NCBI GenBank assembly: GCA_013398295.1
Contig: VZSF01000636.1
Span: 372,001-436,000, forward strand
From: Chionis minor
Lineage: Eukaryota; Chordata; Aves; Charadriiformes; Chionididae
Length of the DNA stretch: 64,000 bases
Direction: 5' to 3'
In this document: positions 1 to 12,416 of the stretch, piece by piece
Position numbering within the stretch: position 1 is the first letter of the stretch
Layout: every line of letters starts with the position of its first letter
Notes under the pieces: model-generated
What the model was told of the DNA's origin: nothing
Seen by the model: the letters and a program-made list of their open reading frames with translations, nothing else
Database searches by the model: none
Position numbers and translations under genes: made by a program

Positions 1-1761
1 GGTCGGAGCTGGGAGCAGGCTGGAGCTGAGCAGAAAGGAGGCAGAGGGACTAAAAAGTACTTTGTGCCGAATAATCCCTCTCTGAGGCTGCACAACTCAC
101 TTAAAGCAAACATGTCAAAGGTGCTCAGGAGTGTTTCTGAAGTGGATTTAACGGTGAAGGGTGTTACAGAAAAATCCGGGGAGAAATGAATCATTTCTGC
201 CTTCAGAGCTACATTTGAATAGTTGAAAATAAGGTTGAGGATATAAGATAAGAAAAACAAAATATTGAATAGCTGCTCTCTAAATAAGCCCTGTCTGTTC
301 CGTGCGAATATAGCGTACGCTGATGGAATTAAGAAGGGGGGCGCATGCGACCCAAGTGATGCAGGCTGCCTCCGCTCTCCCTTCCTGCGGCTGCTTCCCT
401 TTGCATCATGGATGCTCTTCTAATGCTAGAGGGGTTTATGTGACATAAGACTCATAAGACTGAATGATAAAGAACAGCTTCTATAAATCATTTTGCTCTG
501 CAGATTTCAAAGTTTCAGGAAGCTAATGTTGGTTAGTACACAAAGTATTACTGGCCACATTTGATTTTGCCGACATATCTTGCTTTTCAATATGCCTTTT
601 AATATGATAGTCTGGATGATTTGTTTTTCCTGTTACTTTCAAGGATGCAGCATTTATCATTCTTGTATTTCTGGAATTTAAGTCTCTCGCAGCAGTAGCT
701 GCAAATCTCTGCTTCAAAGTATTTTTGTGTAATTAAACTTCAGTTTTAGATGCGGATTTTATCTGTGAACCTCTGAGGGGTTTTAATGAGAAATCCACAG
801 ACACGACACGCTTGTGGGTATTTGTGTGGCCCCTGTTACTGTGGCTGCTGAGAAACCTTCTCAAATGTGTTATTCCTCAAACGGTCTGGAGAGGTCTTTC
901 CCTTGGGGGAAGCTGGGGCAGATCAGGGGTCACTGTCTTGCTGGACAAGGACTTAAATCTGCTCCTCCTGTTGCCACCACCGCTCATCCCCGTGTCCGAA
1001 GCTCTCTGCAGAGGTTTCCACGCCTCAGGAGAAGCTGCCTCAGTGGTCACGAGAAGCCTGTACTTACCCCTTCCCTGCTGGTCCCTTCCAAACCTTTTGT
1101 TGTCCATCCTGCAATTCCCCGTGGAGACTAAACCCAGGGAAATGCCGAGCTACCCCGGCTTTGAAATGCTGATTCCAAATTTTGTGAAGAAGTCCCAGCT
1201 GCCTGCCAGGCATGGCGCAGGAGCGCTGATGAATTACCCGGCCCTTTCTGCGCAGTTGTTAAAAAGCTCTTAACTGCAGGGGATTCGCCTGGAAAAGGTT
1301 TAACCGGGAGAAAACCTGCGCCCAACAATAGATGTGCTGATAGCATGAGCCAGGGGATTTTCTTTAGGTACTCTTCTTTGCTCTCTGGTTTCCCTTCACC
1401 CTCCTCTCCAGAAGGAAATGCTATTTACTTACCTGTTTCTTTGCGAATCGCTGCTGTTCGTCTGCACATTTCTGACTTGCTCCTAAACTTTACTTTAGGC
1501 GGGTTTGAATAGGGGAAGGACGTGGCCAAGAGTGCTGATGCAGAAGTTTTTATCAACTCATGTATTTTTAAAATACAAGATGTTATCTGGATAAATGTGG
1601 CTGCAGAGCAACCTTGCTGTAACCTTGCAGGCTCTCCCCAGCCGAAATTGCGCCGTTGGTGCCCGTTCGGGGCTGTGGCTCACTGCAGCACGCGTTAAGT
1701 TGGTCCGAAGCCTGACCCTCCAAGGCAGGACCGGCAGCGCTGACGCTGGGGCGAGGAGAAA

Positions 1762-2098
1762 TGCACCTCTCTACAACTCCCTGAAAGGAGGTTATAGCCA
1801 GCTGGGGTCAATCGCTTCTCCCAGGGAACAAGCGACAGGACAAGAGGAAATGGCCTCAAGTTGTGCCAGGGGAGGTTTAGGTTGGATATTGGGAAAAACT
1901 TCTTTATGGAAAGGGTTGTCAAGCATTGGAACAGGCTGCCCAGGGAGGGGGTGGAATCACCATCCCTGGAGGTATTTAAAAGCCGGGCAGACGTGGTGCT
2001 GAGGGACATGGGTTTTGGCATAGGTTGATGGTTGGACTCGATGATCTTGAAGGTCTCTTCCAACCCAAGTGATTCTGTGATTCTATGATTCTGTGATC
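1762..2098 (+). mobile_element. CR1 LINE 3' fragment
   Basis: This is a 5'-truncated CR1 copy in + orientation. It has the landmarks of the CR1 3' end in order: AGGACAAGAGGAAATGGCCT, the GGCTGCCCAGGGAG segment, CATCCCTGGAGGTATTTAAA, GGTCTCTTCCAACCCAAG, and terminal GATTCTGTGATTCTATGATT-type 8-bp repeats. The upstream edge is approximate. It is well preserved, so fairly young. Confidence 0.92.
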
Positions 2099-3233
2099 CT
2101 CACGATGCACGTTCAGCGTCACTGGCGTCTTTATGTCCGTATAATCCCGCTTTGCCGCCTGGGAGGCAGCACTTCCAAATGATATTATGGAAGTCCCGCA
2201 TCTGGCCAGGGCTGTGTGGCATAAATATCTGACTATGCCCTATAGCCACTCACTTTTTATTGCGTTGTTTTTTCCCTGCTTGTGTAACTGTCATTTACAA
2301 GTGAAATGTGCTCTGATTTTATACTGCTGGCCTGGGACCCGGGAAGCAGTTTGTAAGGAAAATCACCAAAAGCCTTGGAGAGAGACTGAACTCTGGCTTT
2401 AACGAGGCAAAACCCGAATGGGCAGTGGCTGGAGTGGAAGGTGAAGGAGGGGGATGAAATTGCCGGGGTTCTGGCATGGGACAGTGTGAGCACAGGGAAG
2501 CAGAGTCCTTGCATTTATCGAGTCTCCGGAGCGTAGCTACAGTCAGAAAAGATGCAAAATCCGTATAATCACCACGGCTAAATTTGCAGTCGTCTTATAG
2601 AAGGAGCAATGAAAGCTCCATGAAAAAATATTACTAATGCTTATTTACAACTCAAAAGGTATGCTGTCACTGGTTTGGCGGTTTATGAACGCAGTAAATG
2701 TGGGAATATGAAAGAAATAAATACACCTGATTTTAAAAGCTCGGGATTTATTTTTTTTTTTTTTAAAGAAACCCATAATGGAGGGTTTAGAAGCAGTGTG
2801 GGGCTTTTTTCTAGGCTCGTTGTTTCCTGGTTCATGCATTTTTCAGTGTATCACATTCATTGCATAATGCTGGCCAAGAGCTCAAAGTGAAATGAAAGGA
2901 GAGTGAGAGATTGGAGCAGTTCGGTGCAGCCATTTTTGATGTCTCAGAGGTTTTAAACTAGATGTGAATGCTTCTTGAACCCCAAATACCCTGTGGCCTG
3001 CCTGGTCCCTATTTTCAAAGTAATTTACGTACACATTATGGCGGTTCCCACAAGTCATGCTGCACTTAATGGTCTGACAGTATTTCCATGATAAACCCTA
3101 GGGGTTTATAGAGCAGCCATAAAAATTCACTCCAGGGAGAAACTTGGCATGCCACATCCTCCACCAGAAGCTATCTTTTTCTGCCTGAAATCAGGTATAA
3201 ATCAGTTCAGCTGCTGTAACTTACAGAAGTTAC

Positions 3234-3250
3234 AAAAAAAAAAAAAAAAA
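3234..3250 (+). repeat. Poly(A) tract
   Basis: A 17-base A run directly after a short hairpin-forming inverted repeat (3215-3234). It is simple sequence inside an intron. Confidence 0.85.
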
Positions 3251-4920
3251 GTTCAGTGGTTTCATATGTTTTTTGGTCCTCTGAAGCTCTGAAATACCGT
3301 AGTTTAAATATAGATAGTGGCTGTTCTTTAAAAGTCTCATTGCCTTGAAAGAACCTGCCTGTGCTAAAGATTTGTCCATTTCAAAGCTAAGGAGTTTCTG
3401 AAGGACTGGGAAAAACTTTCTAACTCTTAGAAATGCTGAAATATACCTTCTGCAAGAGACAACTGTTGCTTTTGTGGCAGTGAAACAACTGATGGTAATT
3501 ATGTCTTTCAATTCCAGTAGAGTAGAGAGCGCGAAACACAGAGAGCAGCTGTGACACCTCACATCTGTCCCAAAAAAACTATAATGTTCTTTTTGTTCCT
3601 GTGGGTTCAGTGAGAGATTTTAATACTGCTCTTCCATAGTTATTTGGAGAGAGGCAGGGGAGGACACGGCCGTATGGTTTTGACTCTTCTTAAGGAAAAG
3701 AGACAAATCTTTCGAGTCCCATGTTTAACTGGCATGACTACCAGAAGTAATTCTGAGAGCCTGTTAGCCCGTTAGCAATTTTACTTTTCAAATTAATAAA
3801 TTGACTGGGGAAATGCGTGGCTGGCAGGACACTGTTGACACAACATGGGAATATTTTATCAAAAATTAATCATATCAACATTGCTCTCAATCTGTGGGAA
3901 ATAGGAATTTAAAATAAAAACAAATGCATTTATGTAAACTGTTCTCTAAAATAGACTACTTATGCCTATTTACATAATGAATCCATCACTTACCACCCTC
4001 AGGAGATTAGATAATTAAGCACTGAACAACTTATATTTATTCATGTACTTTCAAGAATGAATGAATTATCCCTTTCTGCACAAACTAAATGTTCTCCCTC
4101 TGATTAGTAACAGGAGGGCAGTGGTGGGATTTTATGATGGAAAGTGTGTTGCTTGTTTTCTTTAAAAAAAAAAAAAAGATAAGAAATTGATCTTTAGAAT
4201 ACAGTACATAAAGAAGCTGTGTTTGGTTAAAAATCAATGTAAATGATTTTTAGGAAATTTATTGCCTATGTGAATGTGCTTGATACAAATTCATATGGGA
4301 AAGCTGGGCTTCTTTGCTTGAATGTATGTGATTTTTGGAAGGAATTTGTGTATAATTTAGATAAATATCTAAGCAGCTGTTTGAACAGAGTTTACCTCTG
4401 CAGGTGTAGAGGTTTCCACTGCAGGTGGCAGCTGTATTCGAGTTACTCACCTGAAGTTTCTCTATAGTCAGTGTGAGGAACTGGCCTTCCCTGGGAGCAA
4501 ATCACCCCATCCTGGGACATGGCCAAGCCAGGCATGGTGACCCAGGGCCGCACGGGGGCTCTGGAGGCGATTGGGAAAAGACACCAGCTCGGAGCTGGTA
4601 CCAGCCTTCAAATCTCTGAAGTTCAGTAGATCTGAATCCATCCTGGCAGAGCTGGGCAAGAAACATCCTTGATTGCTCTTAAATCCAACTGCTGGAAACA
4701 ACGCTCATCCTCCCGTGGGGGCATTCCTTCACTCTTCTAGAAGGTTCAGGGGAACAAGCAGGTATTTCATGGGAGCAAGGGTAGCTTAGTCTGCATGTAA
4801 AGTCCTAATTCCTCTTAGAAGCTGGACCAGACTCTGACATGACATTTATTTTTTTTTTCCCCTTCAAGTTAAGCTTTGTTTTATGCTGCATATTCTCATT
4901 TATCTAAATAGACAACTGCT

Positions 4921-5020
4921 TTGAGCAACCTCACCTAGTAAAAGATGTCCCTGCCCATGGCAGGGGGTTGGACTAGATGATCTTTGAAGGTCTCTTCCAA
5001 CCCAAACCATTCTATGATAT
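4921..5020 (+). mobile_element. CR1 LINE 3' end, short copy
   Basis: About 100 bases of a CR1 3' end in + orientation. It contains GTCCCTGCCCATGGCAGGGG, then TTGGACTAGATGATCTTTGA, then TCTTCCAACCCAAACCATTC and TATGAT. It belongs to a different CR1 subfamily from the longer copies, because it carries the CCCATGGCAGGGGGTTGG segment that they lack. Confidence 0.9.
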
Positions 5021-7636
5021 GTCAGTGATAGTGTATTATGGATGCAGTTGCTGAAGCAAAGTAGAAGGCATTGTAATACTTAATTGTTTCAGTAGCGGCT
5101 TTTCTCTTGCATTTAATCTAAAAGTCATGGCCACGCAGACTAGATGTTCAGTTTGACAGGGATGAGAGACAGGGTCTTGTCCTCTGGCACTGCACCAGAG
5201 CTGAATATCGCTGGTGATTTGCACACATTTATTCTGAATTCCACAACAAGACAGGTTTTAGCTTCAAGTGCAAGGTTGGGACCTACCTCAGGGAGTCGTA
5301 GCCTGTGGCCTTCCAGAGTAATGACAGAAGAGGGCTTGAGGTACTAAATTCTTTCGTGCTGCTAGAAACGCGATTGTGCCTTTTTATTACTTAGAAAACA
5401 GCATTACTAATTTAGTAGAGAATTTACAATAAAATACTTCCTGAAGTAGCATGCCCAAGGTCCTGAGGATTTATAAATTACATTAAGAACTTGAATTATT
5501 GCAGTTACAAAATAGAGCTGAGATATGAACGTTTCTACTTAGCTTTAGAAATCATCTTATTATTCACATTAATTAAGTTTACAAGCCTTAGAGGAACGCT
5601 GCATTGTGGTACCTCTTTTTGAGGGAAACCAAACTCCCAGAATGTCCCACAGAGGCCAGCTGGGCAGTGGGGGATGACACCAAAGGTGGCCAGAGGCAGA
5701 GCCAGCTTGATGGTGTTTTTCACAGGTTATAAAGCCAGAAGCCTCATCCTGATCACCTGCTCCGAACTGATGCAGGAGCTGTAGGAATTCTCTGGGTTAA
5801 TTAATTGTGAACAACTTTAATCGTGTTCATTAACAGCTCTAATGTTGTTAATTAATAACATAAACATTTTTAGTAGCATGACTGGCTTTCCTGTAATTCT
5901 AAGTTGGTGCTCAGAAAATGGAGTTCTCTTTTGGGGCTGGGTGATGGATAGTCCTTTCACCTGACATTGGACAGGTGAGAAGATAGCAAATATGTCTAGG
6001 CAAGAGTTGGCTTGTTGAACCTTAATAAGCAGCAAAATGTGATAGCATGGCAACATTTCTTCTGGAGATAGTCCTGAAAACAGCCGGTGTGACAGGTTTG
6101 CAAAGGCATGCAAACCCAGGGTGATTTGTGTACTAAGGTTTTTATTAATTCATTTATTTGGCCTATAGAGTAGGCTAGAAACTAAATCACATGCTAATGC
6201 AAGTAATTTATAAGCATATTATACAGCGCTTTACAGATTCAGACCCACTGTGAACTGTCCTTCATTTCTTTTAATCTCTCTCTGCAGTGACTAATTAGAT
6301 GACCACGTCTCTTCCCGGGGTCTCCCAAACAGTATCGCTGGAGTCACTCTTTGGCTGGCCAAATCTCATGTTCAGTTGTGTGGTTATAAATACATCTCAC
6401 ATATAACACGGCCATTTTAAATTCCATTAGCTGCAGTTGGCTCAGATTTAAGAGGGTCTTAAATTTCTCTCTATGCAAAGCCAAATCCATCTCATTGTTA
6501 TTGGGGAAAAAAATAATTATAGAAGGTATATCCTGTTTTTTTCCTCTGATCCATCAATTGTTTTGATTTTATCGATTAAATTAGCTCCTCACCTGAGAAG
6601 GTATTAGCTAGAGAAGGCTCTTTTATCTATTGAAACAAATGCTAAAATACCATTGACCTTCGTGCTGCAATATTGGGCCACAATGCAATAAACAGATTTT
6701 ACTAATGCAATGCAGTGCCTAAACACAGCTGCAGGACTTGGGGAAATGAGTTGAGGCTCAAGTTTTCATCCCATTAAATCAATCCTGACTTGAACCACTG
6801 CTGGAGAAACATGATGTATTCAGGGCTGCATTAGCCATCCTTCAGTTCACAAACAAAAGGTCTCTTTGCTCAGGAGCATTAAATTGGGGGCAAGAATCTG
6901 CACTTGAGACTTTCTTTGAAAGTCATCCTCCCGTTGCTTCACACAGGGCTACATTTTGGTTCATTGTCTCCTCGCTGAGAGCAAGTTACAGGATTAAAAA
7001 AGTATTATCTCGGCCCCTAAGCAGAATCTAAACCATAGAGTCAGTTGCTCCATAGTCTGTCTTAGCAAGGCAAGATAGCCATAAACAAATGTACCAGTGA
7101 TTAAAGGTGACAACAACGTATTGAAAAGTCTATTTTCTTTAGATTTAAGGGAAAAGATGTAATTAACGATATTAAGCACTTTCTAAAGTGTGAAATCTGT
7201 TTCTGTATGTAGTGTAGCATGAGCAAAGGCGGGCAGGCAACCGACATTTACTATGTAAATTATCTCCACGCAGTGCTAAATCAATGAGTTTTTTCTCCAT
7301 AGATGCTCGTTCCAGGTTGATCCTTATAATGACCTCAATTATACATGTCTTCATTGTGAAATTATGATTGCCTTTGGCGGGCTGCAAGTGACAGCAGAGA
7401 AAAAGATTTCCATGATAAAACAGCACAACAAGTAATACCTGCTTGCATTAGTATGCGCAGCTTGCAAAGGTGCGGTGCAACTCCAGCTTAGCACCTTAAG
7501 AAATGAAGTTGGAGCCCAGGAGGGGCCGAGGAAAATGTTCGGCAATATCTTGACATTTTTAAGAAGAAAAGGAATTAGTAAGGCTTCGTGTTCTCAAATG
7601 TGTCGCTGGGGGACCTGGTATTGCAGGAAATTTAAC

Positions 7637-7679
7637 ATAAGAACATCAGAACGGCTACACCTGGGTCACCAAAGGTCCA
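7637..7679 (+). repeat. Possible ancient sauropsid interspersed repeat remnant
   Basis: A 43-base stretch including ATAAGAACATCAGAACGGCT and CTGGGTCACCAAAGGTCCA resembles an ancient repeat I recall as abundant in turtles and crocodilians (AAGAACATAAGAACGGCC, then CTGGGTCAGACCAAAGGTCC). The identification is from memory, and the family name is not certain. Confidence 0.4.
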
Positions 7680-9390
7680 GAGCGCTCCGCAGCCTCTCTC
7701 GCGCTGAATGTAATAGCAGAGAGAAAAGGAGTGAGAGGCCGGACAGAGTGATCCTCCCCTCGGTGACCTCTCGGCGCCGACCGCTGCTGAGCAGGGAGCG
7801 ATCCCTCACCCTCCTGAACGGGGGATGAAGGTTTGAAGATGGCACCAATTCCTGGAGCCGCGCGGTTCTCAGGCGCTGAGCTGCTGCCATCACCAAAGGG
7901 AGTTTGCAGTGTCCTGGCTGCCGTTTCCCGACCTTGATTTTGTTCTGTGTTTGGTGCGGCACCTGATGAAATATTACTCCCGGGCCTCTGATACACAGAG
8001 ACACGGTAACACCCATTCCTCCGTAAAGGTGGTTATTACGAAGACTTTACCCCTGTCTGGAACTATTAAAAGTGAGTCAAAAATGATAGCATCTCATTCT
8101 CTGATGATGGCATTTCTCTCTGATGGCAGAGTAGTTGGCAGGAACCTTTTCTTATTTCCAGCTGGAATAGACTGAGGACTTGCTTCAACTGAAATCCCAG
8201 AGAAGAGTACCAGGTTTGACAAGACTTGATAAATATCATCAGCTAGGACTGATACTGGTTGAATCTATTGAATATAGAAAGCTGTTTTGCACGCATCATC
8301 CTGCAGAATTTCCAAATGAACAAAAAATTGCTTGATTTTAGGACCAAATTCCATTCCAGCCTGTGTTCTGCAGGTGAGCGCACTTTGAATATTAGCCATT
8401 TGTTCTGTTCAGTTTTATACGCGTGCTAAAAATCCTTTTATCTCCTAAAGGTTTTTAAAAAGAAAATGAGCAGTGTTCAATACCTAATCTAGAGGTTCTA
8501 CACGAAATCATTACGGTGACCTGAATAATTTGTACACATAATCCAACTAGCATCAAGTGTGCCTGAGCACTGTAATATAAGCACAAGATTCTGAGTTTTA
8601 AAAAGATTTTTAAAAAGCCCAGCCCTCGCATTCTCTTAGGGAATATCTGTTTCCTCCCCAGTGCACCTGATCATGTAATGAAATCTCTTCTATGGATAAC
8701 CATAAAGCAATGACTAAAGCCACACAAAATAATCCTGTATTAGTAGGAAAGCTTTTAGATGTTAATAAGATGCCCTCAGAGGTACTGGTAATAAGATGCT
8801 CTCAAACACACTCCATAGAAATACTCAGAAAAGGGAGTATGTTTGTATTGTTAAAGTGGTCTGTACTAATTACATGTTTTAATACAGAAAGTCATGTCTT
8901 GGCATCATATGGTTCATCCAAGAATGACAGCTTTGCAAGGTGTCTTCTTAATTAAAAGTTAATGTGTTTTTCATTAGTGCATTTCTAAAATGCAAAACCA
9001 AAGCCTCTTTAGCTATCTTTAGGAAGATGGGCAGGAAGCCTTAAATTCTACTGCAACAAAGCACTCAAAAAATGTTGGTTGAAGAGGGAGCTGATGGGAG
9101 CCCAGCGTGAGCCAGGGAACTTGAGGCAGCGTGAGAAACAGTAGCGGGAATTCAGGAAAACAGCAGTAAGATGAAAAAACAATTCTCTCATAAATGAATG
9201 ACCCTCTATTTCATTTCTCCTCAAGAAAAGATGTCCTCATTAGCCCTACTCCATGCTACAAATTATTGTAATTATCAGTTCTTTATCCTGTCAAGTGCAC
9301 TCCAAATATTTTATTCATACAAAGGAGCTCTCTTTTATGCGGGAAATAACGACATTATTTGTCTTGGTGTGCATTTACATGCTTGAGGCG

Positions 9391-9532
9391 GCGGGATGAG
9401 GGGTGGTGGGATAAAGGGTAGCGGGATGAGGGGTGGTGGGATGAGGGTGGTGGGATAAAGGGTAGCGGGATGAGGGGTGGTGGGATGAGGGTGGTGGGAT
9501 AAAGGGTAGCGGGATGAGGGTGGCGGGACGGG
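9391..9532 (+). repeat. G-rich 44-bp minisatellite
   Basis: Two perfect 44-bp units lie head to tail at 9421-9464 and 9465-9508. They are preceded by a 30-bp unit (9391-9420) identical except for lacking 14 internal bases, and followed by a partial unit (9509-9532). Each unit is built from GCGGGATGAGGGG, TGGTGGGATGAGGG and TGGTGGGATAAAGGGTA blocks, themselves degenerate repeats of a GGGATGAGG(G)TGGT motif. Several runs of three or more G occur on the + strand. Confidence 0.93.
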
Positions 9533-9626
9533 ACATCGCCACCCCTTTGGCCACTGTCCGTGGTCCTGAGCTGCCGCCACTCCCTGCTCCTTCCTCCAGC
9601 AGGTACCGAGGGTGACGTGGTTATCT

Positions 9627-9712
9627 ATTCCTGGCTTTCCCACTAACCTGCTCAGTGACCTTGGATGGGTCATGTTCACCTTCCCTTACCAGTCTTCCTC
9701 CATCTCCCCATT
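9627..9712 (+). mobile_element. MIR/CORE-SINE-like remnant
   Basis: The order of motifs follows the MIR core: CCTGGCTTTCCCACTAACCT, GCTCAGTGACCTTGGATGGG, TCATGTTCACC, then CTTCCTCCATCTCCCCATTT. In MIR-type elements this is ctggctctgccac, tgtgaccttgggcaag and cctcagtttcctcatctg. It is heavily diverged, as expected for a pre-avian element. Confidence 0.6.
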
Positions 9713-10500
9713 TGGATTTTTAAGGTTTCAGGTGCAGAAACTGTGTGATGGTCTGACTGTGTCAGGCCCTCTTCTCCTTTGGTGCCTGTGGGAGCCACCA
9801 CTTCCAAATAACAGCAGTAAGTTGGTCAAACACTCCTATTTTTGGCCAACCATGGCTGTACCAACTGTAGCTACCATTTCTTTTCAACAGCTTGTGCTCT
9901 TTCTAAAATAGTCCTAGGCATATTAAGTGGGAGAACAGCTAACTGCTCTCAGACAGGACATGGAATGCCGTATTGATCTTTGCAGCTTAAGTCAGCCTCA
10001 GATCTACAGTGGTGAATACAATTTGTGGCACATTCAATTAACTTCTCGCTTAGGTGGAAGAAGCAGGAAGAGAAAGGACGCAGAGCTCTTTGGGTACTGC
10101 TGCACAAGCAAGTTTTGCACTATGTGGTCACAATCAGTGCTAGATCAGTGTACTGAAATGAGTCCTTCTAGGCCTCCAAAGGCTACTGAAATGGACTGAG
10201 TGTTTTAGTGAACAGATGTAACAGATTTACTGCTTGAGAGATGTTAAAGCAATTTTTCCATTAGAGTGTACGAAGAGACGGAAGATCGCACTTGCAAAAG
10301 TAGATGCTGGTTTTCTTATTTCTGTTCCCTGCATTTGCGTACTGTAAGCCCTGTAAAAAAGTGCAAGATTTTCCCACCAAAGCTGTTAACTTCTAAGGCA
10401 AAGTCACATCTTAAGCTGTGAACTGACATGATAATAATGAGCACTTGGATTCACTGAAAGCGAATTCTTCAGAATGCTTCTTCAGAGGGCTGGAAGAAAG

Positions 10501-10845
10501 TCATAGAATCATGGAATCATTTAGGTTGGAAAATACCTCTGAGATCATTGAGTCTGATCATCAACTTTACACTGCCAAGTCCACCACTAAACCATGTCAC
10601 TCAGCGCCACATCTACAGGTCTGCTAAATGCCGCAGGGGATGGTGGCTCAACCACTTCCCTGGGCAGCCTGTTCCAACGCTTGACAACCCTTTTCGTGAA
10701 GAAATGTTTCCTCATATCCAATCTAAAACTTCCCTCGTGCAACTTGAGGCCGCGTCCTCTTGTCCCGTCACCTGTAACTTGGGAGAAGAGACTGATGCCC
10801 GCCTCTCTACAGCCTCCTTTCAGGTAGCAGTAGAGACCGATAAAA
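10501..10845 (-). mobile_element. CR1 LINE 3' fragment
   Basis: This minus-strand CR1 copy reads on the + strand from TCATAGAATCATGGAATCAT through CACTTCCCTGGGCAGCCTGT and on to TCTCTACAGCCTCCTTTCAG. It is more diverged than the other copies, so probably older. ORFs overlapping it on both strands are remnants of repeat sequence, not host genes. Confidence 0.9.
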
Positions 10846-12053
10846 GTGTGCACGGGATTTAGATCTTAGCGATGCTGATATGCTGTAAGTGATACGCAGA
10901 TTTTATCCTGGTTGTAATGACAGAGATGAGAAGCAAGTCAGCAGGATGAAGAGTAATTTTGCCCACTGGTGGGAGAGAGTAACCTGATCCCGTATGTCCT
11001 TTTATAGAGTCAGCACTGCTTGAAGGGATTTTTCCCAAACCGCACGACTTTGGGTGAGGCAGCATCCGTCTCTTTCATCCCTGTTTTACCATGGTTAATG
11101 CCAGTGGACATGAGGATTCATTCCCCGGTCCAAGTTTCTGAGTTGGCTGAAGCAACGTAAGACCAAAATGCTGTGAAAATTCCCCATTCATCTCGATGGG
11201 CCATTACCTCAAAAGACTAGTTTTCAGCATTTATATGCAATGTAGTTTCAAGGCTTTCTTATTTCAGAGCCTGTGAATGAGATTAAGCAAAAAACATCAT
11301 GTGAATGATAAAATTGTGAATGCAGCAGCTTTGACAATGTGGCCTGATTGCCCTATTGCTGGCTCAGTACTGCTGAAATGCTAAATAATGGCAATCTGCC
11401 CCCACAATAATTCTGGTGTCAAACGTCTTACCTATCTGTGTGGCTACACATGGCAAAATACGCAACACGTCTTGTGAGCACTGGCCAGAAGGAAGTGATG
11501 TGATGTTGGTGTGGTTTCAGAAAGATGTTGGCGTGGTTTTCAGTAAGGCTTGCTGCCTCAGGTATTTCTTTTGTGCAATACACGTAAGTCAAAATAAGTG
11601 AATTTTTTAATTTAATAAAATACAAGAAAGCTTCTCACTTTTTGGATATAAGAACATCTGTATCTTAGATACCCTATGTGGCTGCATTTGGTAAAGGAGT
11701 TTTCATGCTTGTTGACTTCCTAATATTGGGGCAATTTAAAACCGGGTTTATTTATGTTTCAGTGACAACGTTTTTACCTCAATTCTGCTTCAAGGAAAGA
11801 ACCTGACTCATTCCTGTGCCTTTTCAAAGGACTTTGGCAGGAGTCCCATAGAAAAACAAACCCAGATGGTCTCAAGCAGGAAAACCCTTGTTGTCCTCCT
11901 GTTGCCGACTGCTTTGTAGACGTAACTATTGCAGCCAGGTTTGCCAGAGAACCCATCTTAGAACCGTAATGTCACACCTACTGCTAGATGCATCAGGAAA
12001 ATGAGGTAGGAAGTAAGGTTGGGGAAGATTCAATTGCTCTGTCTCTTACTTAG

Positions 12054-12416
<363 letters not shown>

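Noticed and set aside
8340..8371. Sequence ending TTCTGCAG|GTGAGC, a strong donor, after TGATTTTAG
   Set aside because: It is 32 nt long, its peptide (DQIPFQPVFC) matches no part of the FSTL4 EF-hand or follistatin region, and the acceptor tract is poor.
9335..9679. 114-codon minus-strand ORF with PHPTTPHPATLYPTTLIPPP-type repeats
   Set aside because: The repetitive part is the translation of the G-rich minisatellite on the opposite strand.
10587..10853. Minus-strand ORF with FRLDMRKHFFTKRVVKRWNR
   Set aside because: This is the well-known translation of a CR1 3' end fragment, not a host gene.
11537..11583. Cysteine-rich peptide SKACCLRYFFCAIH between TTTTCAG and GTAAGT, upstream of the first Ig exon
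   Set aside because: It does not match the EF-hand segment that should precede VVQLSLPED, and the phase does not give the expected LREFYMAFQ-like end.
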